A DNA stretch of 64,000 nt from Microbulbifer pacificus (GCF_033723955.1 NZ_CP137555.1:124001-188000); one strand, 5' to 3'. Shown: positions 22,472-32,622, counted from the first letter of the stretch. Notes: generated by a model not told the origin, from the letters alone. Made by a program: numbers and translations.

Positions 22472-23865
22472 ACCCCCCCCTGGGATTGCGCTCGCTGCTG
22501 CTATTGCTGGTCGGCGGGCCACTGTTTGTCCTGTTGCTGATCGAAATGCTGATCACGTTCGGCATCGGCCTGCATGTGACCAACCAGGTGTTTGATCGCT
22601 GGCTGCTGGACTCGGCCTACTCACTGGCTCAGGAAGTCCGGCGTGATAACGACAAGCTGGTGCTCTATGCCGACGAAGCTGCCATCGAAGTTTTCGAATG
22701 GGATGAGTTGGACGAGGTCTACTATCGGGTCTCGACCCTGGACGGCCAGGTGCTCGGCGGTCGAAGTGAAGCCTGGGTAAACCCGGATATCGCCGCGCTC
22801 AAACAGGGGCCGGTATTTACCAACGTGAGAATGGGGGGCGAATGGGTGCGCAGTGTCACCGTGCTTGCGAACCCTGATTCCCCCCGCGACAGCGCACTGG
22901 TCAGCGTGGCGGAAACCCTGCACAAACGCATTCCGCTATCGCGGACCCTGATGTTTGAAGTGGTGCTTTCCAAGGCCACCATGATCGTGGTTGCTCTGCT
23001 CGTCGTTGCCTTCGCGCTCAGTCGGGGGATTCGCCCCCTGCTCCGCCTTAGCCAGGAGCTTGCCAGCCGCTCGCCGCGCGACCTGACACCGATCAGCGCG
23101 TTGCCGGCGCCGAAGGAAGTGCGCACGGTGATCGACAATACCAATCGGTTACTGGAGCGATTGGACGACGCTTTCAGTGCGCGCGAACAGTTTATCGGCA
23201 ACATTTCCCACCAGCTGAAAACCCCGCTCGCGGGCATCAAGCTGCAGGCGCAACTGGCGCTGCGCGAGAAAAATCTCGACACCGCGCACCAGGCACTGGA
23301 GCGTATTTGCCAGACGACCGATGCCATGACGCACCTGAACAACCAGCTGCTGAAACTGGCACGCGCGGAGGCCGCATCCGGTCGCGGGTTGCGCAATGAG
23401 CCGGTGGCTCTGGACAACGTGGTGCGCGAAGCGGCGGAGAGCCTGCGTGAACTGGCCCGCGGCCGCAAGGTTCAGGTGCACCAGAATCTCAGTGGTGAAA
23501 CACTGGATACCTTTAAAGTCCCAGGAGACTACTACCTGTTGCGGGAACTGGTGTGGAACCTGATGGAAAACGCCATTCTCTATGTGCCGCAAGGCGGCAA
23601 TGTGTGGGTAGAACTCACGCGCATCGAAAACAATATCCGGCTCGCGGTAAAGGACGATGGCCAAGGTATTCCCCGAGAGCACTGGCCGCAGATTTTCGAG
23701 CGTTTCTTCCGCTCCAAAATCACCGGTGAAGGTTGCGGACTGGGGCTCGCGATTGTTCGCGAAATCGCCTACGCCCATGGCGCCACGGTGGAATTACAAC
23801 AGGCGCCCGACTCTAGCGGCGCCTGCTTTGTATGCACATTTCCGGCAGTGGGCAATAAGGACTAG
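22468..23865 (+). CDS. Two-component sensor histidine kinase (TctE/QseC-like)
   Basis: A 465-residue membrane kinase: transmembrane segment at about 10-35, a periplasmic sensor of about 130 residues (2CSK_N-type), a second segment near 165-187, a HAMP-like linker, the H-box FIGNISHQLKTPLAG with H248, and the HATPase domain with N, G1 (DDGQGIP) and G2 (GCGLGLAI) boxes. The start is TTG with GGAGG upstream. Its stop TAG lies in the same CTAG that encodes the stop of the convergent oxidoreductase gene. The signal sensed is unknown. Confidence 0.92.
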   Translation: MNPPLGLRSLLLLLVGGPLFVLLLIEMLITFGIGLHVTNQVFDRWLLDSAYSLAQEVRRDNDKLVLYADEAAIEVFEWDELDEVYYRVSTLDGQVLGGRSEAWVNPDIAALKQGPVFTNVRMGGEWVRSVTVLANPDSPRDSALVSVAETLHKRIPLSRTLMFEVVLSKATMIVVALLVVAFALSRGIRPLLRLSQELASRSPRDLTPISALPAPKEVRTVIDNTNRLLERLDDAFSAREQFIGNISHQLKTPLAGIKLQAQLALREKNLDTAHQALERICQTTDAMTHLNNQLLKLARAEAASGRGLRNEPVALDNVVREAAESLRELARGRKVQVHQNLSGETLDTFKVPGDYYLLRELVWNLMENAILYVPQGGNVWVELTRIENNIRLAVKDDGQGIPREHWPQIFERFFRSKITGEGCGLGLAIVREIAYAHGATVELQQAPDSSGACFVCTFPAVGNKD

Positions 23866-26195
23866 ACAATACGCTGCGGCGCGCTACTCGGCTCCAGACG
23901 AATCGCGATGTACTTGGACGTGGGCGTGAAACTGCCGATGCCGTAACTCTCCAGCGGTACCAGCGGGTTTGCTTCCGGGTAATAGGCCGCCGCCTGCCCT
24001 TTCGGTATATCGAACGCAATCAGGGTAAATCCCTGCACCCGGCGCTCCACGTCATCGCTCCACAGAGAAACGATATCCACCGGTTGCCGGTCGGTAAAAC
24101 CCAGGCGCTGGATATCATCATGGTGTGCAAACAGTACACGGCGATTGCCGGTCACGCCGCGATAGCGGTCGTTCAGGCCATAAACCGTGGTGTTGTACTG
24201 GTCGTGGGAGCGCAGTGTCTGCAGCACCAGATCCGCCTTGCGCGCCCCCTCCTTGCCGATTTTTTCCAGTACCTCGGGGGGCAATGGCGCGGGCAGCGAG
24301 TGGCTGACGAAATTCGCCTTGCCATTTCGGGTTTTCCAGCGGCGCTGGCCCGCGGAGTTTGGAAGATAGAATCCTCCCGGGGTTTCCAGTTTGCGGTTGA
24401 AGTTTTCGAAGCCGGGAATGACATCCGCGATCAGGTCGCGAATAAGCCGGTAATCCTCCACCAGCTTCACCCAGGGCACGGGTTTCTCTCCCAGGGTCGC
24501 CTGCGCCAGTCCGGCGATGATCGCCGGTTCAGAGCGCATCTCCGCCGACAGCGGCTTCAGCTGTCCAAAGGAGGCGTGCACCATGCTGAACGAGTCTTCT
24601 ACCGTGACCGCCTGGGCGCCACCTACCTGGATATCGATATCGGTGCGCCCGAGACACGGCAGGATCAGCGCCTGCTTTCCGGTGACCAGATGGCTGCGAT
24701 TCAACTTGGTACTGATCTGAACCGTGAGATCGCACTTGCGCAGTGCACCGTGAGTCCGTGCGCTGTCCGGTGTGGCCTGGGCAAAGTTGCCGCCGAGACC
24801 GATAAACACCTTTACCCGCCCCTCAAGCATCGCCTCAATTGCCTTTACCACGTTCACACCCGCTTCCCGCGGCATTGGCAGCGCAAATTTCCGCTCCAGT
24901 GCATCGAGCAATGCCGCGGAGGGGTTGTCATCGATACCCATGGTGCGATCGCCCTGCACATTACTGTGTCCGCGCACCGGGCAGAGGCCGGCGCCGGGCC
25001 GCCCTACCTGGCCGCGCAACAGCTGCAGGTTGGTGATTTCCTGAATGATCGCCACCGAATGACGGTGTTGGGTGACACCCATGGCCCAGCACATGATGGT
25101 GGCATTGCTGCGACTGTAGACATGCGCGGCACACTCGATCTCATCCTTGGTGATGCCGCTGTACGCGAGAATTTCCTCCCAGCTGGCGTCATCCACTACC
25201 GCGCGATACTGCTCGAACCCCTCGCTGTGCTCGCGGATAAAATCCAGATCAAGCGGGCCTGTTTCCCCGATCTGCTGCGCCTCGTCCTGCCACTGAAACA
25301 GGAACTTGGCGATACCGCGGATCACCGCCATATCGCCGCCGAGCGCAGGGCGGAAATAATCCGTACTCAACGGGACCTCGCCGCCCGTCAGCATCTGCAC
25401 CGGGTTTTGCGGAGCCTGGAAGCGCTCGAGACCGCGCTCCCGCAGGGGATTGAACACCAATACCCGCGCGCCGCGCTCCACCGCTTCGCTCAATGGTTCC
25501 AGCATGCGCGGGTGGTTGGTGCCGGGATTCTGGCCGATGACAAAAATGGCCTCGGCCTTGTCGAAATCCCCATAGGTAACCGTGCCTTTTCCGGTACCGA
25601 TACTGGCCTTCAAAGCTACGCCGCTGGCCTCATGGCACATGTTGGAGCAGTCCGGCAGATTATTGGTGCCGAAAGCGCGGGCGAAAAGCTGGTAGAGAAA
25701 TGCCGCCTCATTACTGGCACGGCCGGAAGTGTAGAACGCCGCCTCATCTGGCGAATCGAGGCCCTGCAGATGTTTGGCCACCAATGCAAAAGCCTCATCC
25801 CAACTGATGGGACGATAGTGATTGCCCTCGCCATCGTAAAACATCGGTTCGGTGAGGCGCCCCTGATATTCGAGCCAGTAATCGTCCTGCGCCATCAGAT
25901 CCTGCAGGCTGTGGCGCGCAAAAAAATCACGGTCCACGCCGCGGCCCGACGCCTCCCAGTTCACCGCCTTGGCGCCGTTCTCACAGAAACGGATGCGCCC
26001 CTCTTTCGGCGCTTCGCCCCAGGCGCAACCGGGGCAATCGAAACCGCCGTTCTGGTTGGTCTGCAACATGGCGCGCAGGTTCTTGAATGGCTGCCGGCTA
26101 TCCAACCAGGCGTGAGCGACGCTGCGCAGTGCACCCCAACCGGCGGCCGGGCGCTGGTATGGTCTGAAGCGGAAGCGGTCGACAGGCGTTTTCAT
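23862..26195 (-). CDS. FdhF/YdeP-family molybdopterin-dependent oxidoreductase
   Basis: A 777-residue bis-MGD enzyme of the YdeP branch of the formate dehydrogenase family. The N terminus has DCPGCAW (C54, C57), a motif of this branch that lacks the full ferredoxin-type cluster site. The molybdenum ligand is probably the cysteine of NMCHEASG, where formate dehydrogenases have Cys or Sec followed by His. A C-terminal molybdopterin dinucleotide domain is at about 640-770. YdeP is linked to acid resistance in E. coli, but its reaction is not established. fdhD overlaps upstream by four bases, consistent with sulfuration of the cofactor. Confidence 0.88.
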   Translation of the reverse strand: MKTPVDRFRFRPYQRPAAGWGALRSVAHAWLDSRQPFKNLRAMLQTNQNGGFDCPGCAWGEAPKEGRIRFCENGAKAVNWEASGRGVDRDFFARHSLQDLMAQDDYWLEYQGRLTEPMFYDGEGNHYRPISWDEAFALVAKHLQGLDSPDEAAFYTSGRASNEAAFLYQLFARAFGTNNLPDCSNMCHEASGVALKASIGTGKGTVTYGDFDKAEAIFVIGQNPGTNHPRMLEPLSEAVERGARVLVFNPLRERGLERFQAPQNPVQMLTGGEVPLSTDYFRPALGGDMAVIRGIAKFLFQWQDEAQQIGETGPLDLDFIREHSEGFEQYRAVVDDASWEEILAYSGITKDEIECAAHVYSRSNATIMCWAMGVTQHRHSVAIIQEITNLQLLRGQVGRPGAGLCPVRGHSNVQGDRTMGIDDNPSAALLDALERKFALPMPREAGVNVVKAIEAMLEGRVKVFIGLGGNFAQATPDSARTHGALRKCDLTVQISTKLNRSHLVTGKQALILPCLGRTDIDIQVGGAQAVTVEDSFSMVHASFGQLKPLSAEMRSEPAIIAGLAQATLGEKPVPWVKLVEDYRLIRDLIADVIPGFENFNRKLETPGGFYLPNSAGQRRWKTRNGKANFVSHSLPAPLPPEVLEKIGKEGARKADLVLQTLRSHDQYNTTVYGLNDRYRGVTGNRRVLFAHHDDIQRLGFTDRQPVDIVSLWSDDVERRVQGFTLIAFDIPKGQAAAYYPEANPLVPLESYGIGSFTPTSKYIAIRLEPSSAPQRIV

Positions 26196-27097
26196 TGGGA
26201 ATCTCGTATTGAATGTATTTCTGACGTGCTGCTATCCAGGGCAAGCTCGGCATCGCTGTAAATTCGGGCGACATCGGCGGCGGGCTGATGCAGCAGATTG
26301 ATGCCGTAGCGCTGGGCCCAGCGCACACTGATATCCGACGGTGAGGACAGGCTGATCAGTGTGCCGATACCCGCGCGCACGGATTTTTGGATAAGCTCCA
26401 GACTGCAACGGCTGGTGACCGCGACATACCCGCGGCGCAGGTCCAGGCCCTCAGCGATGCAGGCGCCGATCAATTTGTCGAGCGCATTGTGGCGGCCGAT
26501 ATCTTCCCGGCACAGTCGGGTTTCCCCGGACTCATCGACATACAGTGCACAGTGCATGGCACCGCGCAATTGCCGATGTTTCTGTGCGGCATCAAATCGC
26601 GCCCGCAGGTCGGTGAAATGCTCCGCAGGCGGCAGCGACGAAAACATATCGCGGGAAAAGCGTTCGCTGCGGGCGGCATCAAAAGAGAGTGCCTGTGACA
26701 GCGCCTCGACACCACAGAGTCCACAGCCACTGGTGCCCGCCAACGTGCGCCGCTGATGCCTGAACTGGCTGAGCGCACGCTGGTTGAGAGTGATTTCCAC
26801 CAGCACTCCCTCATCGGCCTCTACAAGCTCGATATCCAGTATCTGCTCGCGGCGCTCAATCACCCGGCTGGTAAGGCTGAATCCGAGGGCAAAATCCTCC
26901 AGGTCTTCCGGGCTCGCCATCATGACAGCGTAGTTGAGACCGTTGTAGTTGATACCCACCGCCACTTCCCGCACCAGTTGCTGGCTCGCGCCTTGCCGAT
27001 TCGGGATATGTTGCCCTTGTTCTCGCGGGGATCCAGTGGAATCCGGACTCTCTTCTTTGGGAAGATAGCGCCGGTAATTCAGTTCTCTGTACTTCAT
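26192..27097 (-). CDS. fdhD: Formate dehydrogenase accessory sulfurtransferase FdhD
   Basis: FdhD moves sulfur from IscS to the molybdenum cofactor before its insertion. The 301-residue product has the paired cysteines in GCGLCG (C125, C128), the family motif that carries the persulfide, and the conserved REDIGRHNALDKL segment. A 35-residue N-terminal extension is of low complexity. It overlaps the downstream oxidoreductase gene by four bases, so the oxidoreductase is its likely client. Confidence 0.92.
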   Translation of the reverse strand: MKYRELNYRRYLPKEESPDSTGSPREQGQHIPNRQGASQQLVREVAVGINYNGLNYAVMMASPEDLEDFALGFSLTSRVIERREQILDIELVEADEGVLVEITLNQRALSQFRHQRRTLAGTSGCGLCGVEALSQALSFDAARSERFSRDMFSSLPPAEHFTDLRARFDAAQKHRQLRGAMHCALYVDESGETRLCREDIGRHNALDKLIGACIAEGLDLRRGYVAVTSRCSLELIQKSVRAGIGTLISLSSPSDISVRWAQRYGINLLHQPAADVARIYSDAELALDSSTSEIHSIRDSQ

Positions 27098-27109
27098 GGG
27101 CGCGGAGTA

Positions 27110-27430
27110 TTAGCGAATTTTCACCGCAGTACCACTGACGCTCACCATCATCATGCCGCCCTTTTCACCCACGACTTCATAATCCAGATCGATGCCGACG
27201 ATCGCATTGGCACCAAGGGCGCGGGCCTGCGCTTCGATTTCCGCAAACGCGATCTTGCGCGCCCTGCCCATCTCGCGTTCGTAAGCGCCGGAACGGCCGC
27301 CGATAATGTCGGTAATGGAGCCAAACAGGTCCTTGAATATATTCGCGCCGAGAATGGCCTCACCGACGACAATGCCGAGGTATTGGTCAATCTGGCGACC
27401 TTCAATGGAGGGCGTGGTGGTCTTGATCAT
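27110..27430 (-). CDS. YbjQ/UPF0145-family protein
   Basis: A 106-residue protein with the family core [16 protein letters not shown], the [16 protein letters not shown] motif and [18 protein letters not shown]. Members form pentamers in crystal structures and are loosely called heavy-metal-binding; no function is proved. I place the start at the ATG at 27430 because the longer open frame reads across a terminator and the glcB end. It lies 12 bp upstream of fdhD on the same strand, so co-transcription is likely. Confidence 0.88.
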   Translation of the reverse strand: MIKTTTPSIEGRQIDQYLGIVVGEAILGANIFKDLFGSITDIIGGRSGAYEREMGRARKIAFAEIEAQARALGANAIVGIDLDYEVVGEKGGMMMVSVSGTAVKIR

Positions 27431-27517
27431 TGGGCGGTCCCGCGTTCCAGGTTGGATTTCCGTTGAGCTTACACAAAGAATCCGCCGGCAGTGCCAAATA
27501 ACCCGCGGCTGCAGAGA

Positions 27518-27546
27518 ATAAAAAAAGCCCCGCACACGGCGGGGCT
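27518..27546 (-). terminator. Terminator of glcB
   Basis: The stem GCCCCGC / GCGGGGC with a five-base loop (27527-27545) is followed on the minus strand by a run of T, 30 bp beyond the glcB stop. Confidence 0.85.
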
Positions 27547-27575
27547 TATGTTTCGCGCAACGAGCCGGACCGCGC

Positions 27576-29750
27576 TTAACGCTGGCTCGCCTTGAACTCG
27601 CGGCGGCGGCGGTGCAAGACCGGTTCGGTATAGCCATTGGGCTGGGCGCAACCCTCGAATACCAGCTCGCAGGCGGCCTGAAAGGCGATGCTCTGGTCAA
27701 AGTTAGGCGCCATATCGCGGTAGGCGGGATCACTGGCATTCTGGCGGTCCACCACGGCGGCCATGCGGCGCATGGTTTCCTCCACCTGCGCACGGGTACA
27801 GACGCCCTGCTTGAGCCAGTTGGCGATGTGCTGGGAGGAAATCCGCAGGGTTGCACGGTCTTCCATCAATCCTACGTCGTGGATATCCGGCACCTTGGAA
27901 CAGCCCACACCCTGGTCGATCCAGCGCACCACATAGCCGAGGATACCCTGGGCGTTGTTGTCCAGTTCGCGCTGGATTTCCTCCGGGCTCCACTCGGGGT
28001 TGTCTGCCACCGGCACCGTCAGAATATCGTCGAGATTGGCGCGCTTGTGTTTTGCCAGTTCTTCCTGCACCTGCGCCACATCGACCTTGTGGTAGTGCAA
28101 TGCGTGCAGGGTCGCGGCGGTGGGGGACGGCACCCACGCAGTATTTGCGCCCGCCTTCGGGTGGCCGATCTTGGCCTCCATCATCGCCGCCATCATGTCC
28201 GGCATGGCCCACATTCCCTTGCCAATCTGCGCGCGACCCTTGAGGCCAGTAGCGAGACCGGTGTCCACGTTCCAGTCTTCGTAGGCCGCAATCCACTTGG
28301 ACTGTTTCATTTCCCCTTTGCGGATCATCGGACCCGCCAGCATGGAGGTGTGAATCTCGTCACCGGTGCGATCGAGGAAGCCGGTATTGATGAACACCAC
28401 CCGCTCTTTCGCCGCAGCGATACACGCCTTCAGGTTGACCGTGGTGCGCCGCTCTTCGTCCATGATGCCCATTTTTACCGTATTGCGAGCAAGGCCGAGG
28501 GCGTCTTCGATACGGTTGAACAGGGTATTGGCAAATGCCACTTCTTCCGGCCCGTGCATCTTCGGCTTCACAATGTACACGCTGCCGGTGCGGGAATTTT
28601 GGTGCGGGCCGTTGCCACGCAGGTCGTGGATGGCGATCAGGGAGGTCACCATGCCGTCGAGAATGCCTTCCGGAACCTCGTTGCCATCCTTGTCGAGTAC
28701 CGCATCGTTGGTCATCAGGTGACCCACATTGCGTACAAACATCAGGCTGCGCCCGGGCAGCGTCAGCTTGCCGCCTTCGGCGCCGGTGTACTCGCGATCC
28801 GGATTGAGGGTGCGCAGGATTTCCTTGCCATTCTTGCTGAGTTTTTCCTGCAGGTCGCCCTTCATCAGACCAAGCCAGTTGCGATACACAACCACCTTGT
28901 CTTCCGCGTCGACCGCGGCGACGGAATCCTCGCAATCCATGATGGTGGTGAGTGCGGATTCCACCAGAATGTCCTTGATGCCGGCCTTGTCGGTCTTGCC
29001 AATCGGACTGGTACGATCGATCTGGATTTCAAAATGCAGGCCGTTGTGGCTGAGCAGAACCGCGTCCGGCGCCTCCTGGGCACCGTGGTAACCGACAAAC
29101 TGGCGGCTGTTTTTCAGCGCCGCGACCTTGCCATTGGCAAGTTCCGCCTCCAGCAGAGAGCCGTTGATGCGATAGGCGGTCACGTCGCGATGGCTGACGC
29201 CATTGAGTGGCGCGGCCTGATCGAGAAAATCACGGGCATAGGCGATGACCTTGTCACCGCGTACCGGGTTGTAAACACCGGCCTTCTCGGCGCCGTTGTC
29301 TTCACTGATAGCGTCGGTACCGTAGAGGGCGTCGTACAGACTGCCCCAGCGCGCATTGGCGGCGTTCAACGCATAGCGCGCATTCATCACCGGCACCACC
29401 AGCTGCGGGCCGGCCATGGTGGCAATTTCCGCGTCCACGTTTTCGGTTTTCGCGGCAAAGTCCGCGGGCTCGTCCACCAGATAGCCGATCTCTTTCAGGA
29501 ACGCTTTGTATGCGTCGAGATCGCGGTAGCCCCGCGGATTTTCGCTGTACCACTGATCCATACGCGCCTGGATGTCATCGCGTTTTTTCAACAGCGCGCG
29601 GTTGACCGGCGCCAGGTCGTTCACGACGTTCTCGAATTCCGCCCAGAACACCTCGGCACTGAATCCGGTGCCGGGGATGACTTCTTCCGCAATCAATGCG
29701 TGCAGTTCTGCGGCGATCTGCAGACCGCCAATACGGACTCTTTCCGTCAT
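27576..29750 (-). CDS. glcB: Malate synthase G
   Basis: This enzyme condenses glyoxylate with acetyl-CoA to malate, the second step of the glyoxylate shunt. The 724-residue product is the monomeric G isoform. It has the TIM-barrel segments [13 protein letters not shown] and [15 protein letters not shown], and the C-terminal [14 protein letters not shown] region near the catalytic base. aceA, the first step, lies 1.3 kb away across a LysR gene; the pair is unlinked to aceK. Confidence 0.97.
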   Translation of the reverse strand: MTERVRIGGLQIAAELHALIAEEVIPGTGFSAEVFWAEFENVVNDLAPVNRALLKKRDDIQARMDQWYSENPRGYRDLDAYKAFLKEIGYLVDEPADFAAKTENVDAEIATMAGPQLVVPVMNARYALNAANARWGSLYDALYGTDAISEDNGAEKAGVYNPVRGDKVIAYARDFLDQAAPLNGVSHRDVTAYRINGSLLEAELANGKVAALKNSRQFVGYHGAQEAPDAVLLSHNGLHFEIQIDRTSPIGKTDKAGIKDILVESALTTIMDCEDSVAAVDAEDKVVVYRNWLGLMKGDLQEKLSKNGKEILRTLNPDREYTGAEGGKLTLPGRSLMFVRNVGHLMTNDAVLDKDGNEVPEGILDGMVTSLIAIHDLRGNGPHQNSRTGSVYIVKPKMHGPEEVAFANTLFNRIEDALGLARNTVKMGIMDEERRTTVNLKACIAAAKERVVFINTGFLDRTGDEIHTSMLAGPMIRKGEMKQSKWIAAYEDWNVDTGLATGLKGRAQIGKGMWAMPDMMAAMMEAKIGHPKAGANTAWVPSPTAATLHALHYHKVDVAQVQEELAKHKRANLDDILTVPVADNPEWSPEEIQRELDNNAQGILGYVVRWIDQGVGCSKVPDIHDVGLMEDRATLRISSQHIANWLKQGVCTRAQVEETMRRMAAVVDRQNASDPAYRDMAPNFDQSIAFQAACELVFEGCAQPNGYTEPVLHRRRREFKASQR

Positions 29751-29821
29751 GACTGACCTCTTGTACTGGTTATGGAGACTCGTGAGTTTCGCAGCATTCT
29801 AAACAGCGGGCTCACCATACC

Positions 29822-29831
29822 GCTAATTTAT
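29822..29831 (-). promoter_or_regulatory. Element shared by the glcB and aceA upstream regions
   Basis: On the minus strand, 72-81 bp upstream of the glcB ATG, the sequence is ATAAATTAGC. The same ten bases lie 78-87 bp upstream of aceA on its own strand. It may be part of a promoter or a common operator. Confidence 0.3.
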
Positions 29832-29879
29832 AGGTGCGATACTCGATATTCGCTAAATGAATTTACGTGTAGGCAGATG

Positions 29880-30815
29880 TTACAACTGGCGCCCTACATC
29901 CAGGATCAGTCGGCGCATCCAGCGGTGCGGAGCACTCTGCTGCAACAGCGGGCTCCAGGCCATTTTCAGTTCCAGAGGCGGGATCTTGAGCGGCGGATCG
30001 CGCAATACCACACGCGGGTTACTGGACGCCAGCTGCGCCATACGCGTGGGCACAGTAACGATAAGGTCGCTCTGCTCTGCCAGCAGCATCGCCACCTGGT
30101 AGTGACGGGTGAATACCGAAATATCACGCTTGCGCCCCAGACGGCCGATGGCCTCATCCACCCAGCCCAGACGCTGTACATCCTCCGGATTGACCCCTAC
30201 CCCCACACCCATACCGGTCTTGCTCACCCAGATGTGCTGCGCGCGCAGGTAGCTGTCCAGATTGTAGTCCTGCAATATCGGGTTATCCGCGCGCATCACA
30301 CAGGAGAAGCTGTCGCTCCAAATGGTTGCCTGGTGGAAGCTCTGGGGCATGGAATCGAAACGGTTGATTACCATGTCCACCTTGCCCTGCTCCACATCGA
30401 CGAAGCTCACGTCGCTCGGCGTCATGATGTCCAGACTGATGCCGGGTGCACTTACGCGCAGCTGTTTCAGGAGCGGCGGAATCAGCGTGGACTCCGCGTA
30501 ATCGCTGGCCATGATACGGAAAGTGCGGCGCGCCTCCGCGGGAGAAAAATCCCGATTCGGCTGGATCACCTGATCGATGGCGGCGAGCGCCTCCCGCACC
30601 ATCGGCTGCAGTTCCAGCGCGCGTTCGGTGGGCATCATGCCCTCGCGGGTACGCACCAGCAGCGGATCATCAAACAACTCCCGCAGGCGTTTCAGGCCGT
30701 TACTCATCGCAGGCTGGGACAATCCCAACTGGTTGGCGGCGCGGGTGACATTGCGCTCGCGCAGCAGAACATCCAGGTACACCAGCAGGTTCAGATCGGC
30801 TCTTTCCAGATTCAT
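29880..30815 (-). CDS. LysR-family transcriptional regulator
   Basis: A 311-residue regulator with an N-terminal winged helix (about 1-62, DVLLRERNVTRAANQLGLSQ recognition segment) and a periplasmic-binding-protein-like effector domain at about 90-300. It belongs to the NodD/LeuO-like group that starts MNLxxxDLNLL. It sits between glcB and aceA and is divergent from aceA, so it is a good candidate regulator of the glyoxylate shunt; this is inference from position. No ligand can be deduced. Confidence 0.9.
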   Translation of the reverse strand: MNLERADLNLLVYLDVLLRERNVTRAANQLGLSQPAMSNGLKRLRELFDDPLLVRTREGMMPTERALELQPMVREALAAIDQVIQPNRDFSPAEARRTFRIMASDYAESTLIPPLLKQLRVSAPGISLDIMTPSDVSFVDVEQGKVDMVINRFDSMPQSFHQATIWSDSFSCVMRADNPILQDYNLDSYLRAQHIWVSKTGMGVGVGVNPEDVQRLGWVDEAIGRLGRKRDISVFTRHYQVAMLLAEQSDLIVTVPTRMAQLASSNPRVVLRDPPLKIPPLELKMAWSPLLQQSAPHRWMRRLILDVGRQL

Positions 30816-30936
30816 TCAGGGGACTCCAGGCGGGCTTCTTGCGGCCGTTTTCAAATCGGCCTTTTTCAGTCTGAGGCCCAGGTTTTACAGGCGCTTCAGT
30901 CATATATTCATCGCTTGTATAGCGGGAATCATGACA

Positions 30937-30954
30937 ATAAATTAGCCAAATTAT
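30937..30954 (+). promoter_or_regulatory. Imperfect palindrome upstream of aceA
   Basis: ATAAATTAGCCAAATTAT pairs at seven of nine positions and starts with the ten bases also found upstream of glcB. It lies 70-87 bp before aceA and 122-139 bp before the divergent LysR gene. It is a possible LysR site; TTGTAT (30915) and TAAATT (30938) with 17-bp spacing could alternatively be the aceA promoter itself. Confidence 0.35.
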
Positions 30955-31023
30955 GCCAGCACTCCTAGGATACGTACAACCTGATCGCAGTCACCTTTTA
31001 GGGAAAGTTGAGGAAAGATAACC

Positions 31024-32622
31024 ATGTCTAACTACGCTCAAGAAATCGAAAAAGCCGCCAAACTCTGCGAGGCCAACGGCTCATCCTGGGATGCCATCAA
31101 TCCGGAATCCGTCGCCCGTATGCGCCTGCAGAACAAATTCCAGAACGGTCTGGATATCGCACGATACACCGCCGATATCATGCGCAAGGACATGGCCGCG
31201 TATGACAAAGACACGTCCAAGTACACCCAGTCCCTGGGCTGCTGGCACGGCTTTATCGGCCAGCAAAAAATGATTTCCATCAAGAAACATTTCGAAGGCA
31301 AAACCGACCGCCGCTACCTGTACCTGTCCGGCTGGATGGTGGCTGCACTGCGCAGTGAGTTCGGTCCGCTGCCGGATCAGTCCATGCACGAGAAAACCGC
31401 GGTAGCCGGCCTGATCGAAGAACTGTACACCTTCCTGCGCCAGGCGGATGCGCGCGAACTTGGCGGTCTGTTCCGCGAGCTGGATGCCGCCCGCGAAGCC
31501 GGCGACCAGGTGAAGGAAAAAGCCACTCTCAACAAAATCGACAACCACGTTACCCATATTGTGCCGATCATCGCCGATATTGATGCCGGTTTCGGTAACG
31601 CCGAGGCGACTTACCTGCTGGCGAAGAAAATGATCGAAGCCGGCGCCTGCTGTATCCAGATCGAAAACCAGGTTTCCGACGAGAAGCAGTGCGGCCACCA
31701 GGACGGCAAGGTAACCGTGCCCCACGAGGACTTCCTCGCCAAGATTCGCGCGGTGCGTTACGCGTTCCTGGAGCTGGGTGTAGACAACGGCGTAATCGTT
31801 GCGCGTACCGACTCCCTGGGTGCCGGCCTCACCAAACAAATCGCGGTTACCCGTGAACCGGGCGACCTGGGCGACCAGTACAACGCCTTCCTGGATTGCG
31901 AAGAAGTGGCGCCGGGCGACCTGGCCAACGGCGATGTAATCATCAACCGCGACGGCAAGCTGCTGCGTCCGAAGCGTCTGGCTTCCAACCTGTTCCAATT
32001 CAAGAAAGGCACCGGCGAGGCGCGCTGCGTACTCGACAGCGTCACCTCCCTGCAGAACGGCGCAGACCTGATCTGGATCGAAACCGAGAAGCCGCACGTA
32101 CGTCAGATCGGCGCCATGATGGATGAGATCCGCAAGCAGGTACCGGACGCCAAGCTGGTGTACAACAACAGCCCGTCCTTCAACTGGACCCTGAATTTCC
32201 GCCAGCAAGTATTCGATGCGTGGAAAGACGAAGGCAAGGATGTATCCGCCTACGACCGCGCCAACCTGATGAGCGCGGAGTACGACGAAACCGACCTGTC
32301 CAAGGCGGCGGACGAAAAAATTCGCACCTTCCAGGCGGATGCGGCGCGCGAGGCGGGCATTTTCCACCACCTCATCACCCTGCCCACCTACCACACTGCC
32401 GCCCTGTCTACCGATAACCTAGCCAAGGAGTACTTCGGTGACAAAGGCATGCTGGGTTACGTGGAAGGCGTGCAGCGCAAGGAGATCCGCCAGGGTATCG
32501 CCTGTGTGAAACACCAGAACATGGCCGGCTCCGACATGGGCGACGACCACAAAGAGTACTTCGCCGGCGAAGCTGCGCTGAAAGCTGCAGGCAAGGACAA
32601 CACCATGAACCAATTTGGTTAA
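31024..32622 (+). CDS. aceA: Isocitrate lyase, large (about 530-residue) form
   Basis: It cleaves isocitrate into succinate and glyoxylate. The 532-residue product is the long isocitrate lyase found in Pseudomonas and relatives, about 100 residues larger than the E. coli enzyme. The catalytic segment reads KQCGHQDGKV, where the common signature is KKCGH; the catalytic cysteine is present. PTYHTAALSTDNLAKEYFG at the C terminus is typical. A GAGGAAAG ribosome binding site precedes the ATG. Confidence 0.96.
   Translation: MSNYAQEIEKAAKLCEANGSSWDAINPESVARMRLQNKFQNGLDIARYTADIMRKDMAAYDKDTSKYTQSLGCWHGFIGQQKMISIKKHFEGKTDRRYLYLSGWMVAALRSEFGPLPDQSMHEKTAVAGLIEELYTFLRQADARELGGLFRELDAAREAGDQVKEKATLNKIDNHVTHIVPIIADIDAGFGNAEATYLLAKKMIEAGACCIQIENQVSDEKQCGHQDGKVTVPHEDFLAKIRAVRYAFLELGVDNGVIVARTDSLGAGLTKQIAVTREPGDLGDQYNAFLDCEEVAPGDLANGDVIINRDGKLLRPKRLASNLFQFKKGTGEARCVLDSVTSLQNGADLIWIETEKPHVRQIGAMMDEIRKQVPDAKLVYNNSPSFNWTLNFRQQVFDAWKDEGKDVSAYDRANLMSAEYDETDLSKAADEKIRTFQADAAREAGIFHHLITLPTYHTAALSTDNLAKEYFGDKGMLGYVEGVQRKEIRQGIACVKHQNMAGSDMGDDHKEYFAGEAALKAAGKDNTMNQFG

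Noticed and set aside
24084..26261. A 725-codon open frame antisense to the YdeP-like gene, and similar long frames antisense to glcB, ppsA and the TonB receptor
   Set aside because: The opposite strand of each carries a full, recognisable protein; high GC codon bias leaves few stops in the mirrored frame.
29868..29884. TGTA...TACA palindrome downstream of the LysR gene as a HexR site for glcB
   Set aside because: The arms are nine bases apart instead of seven and the interior does not match.
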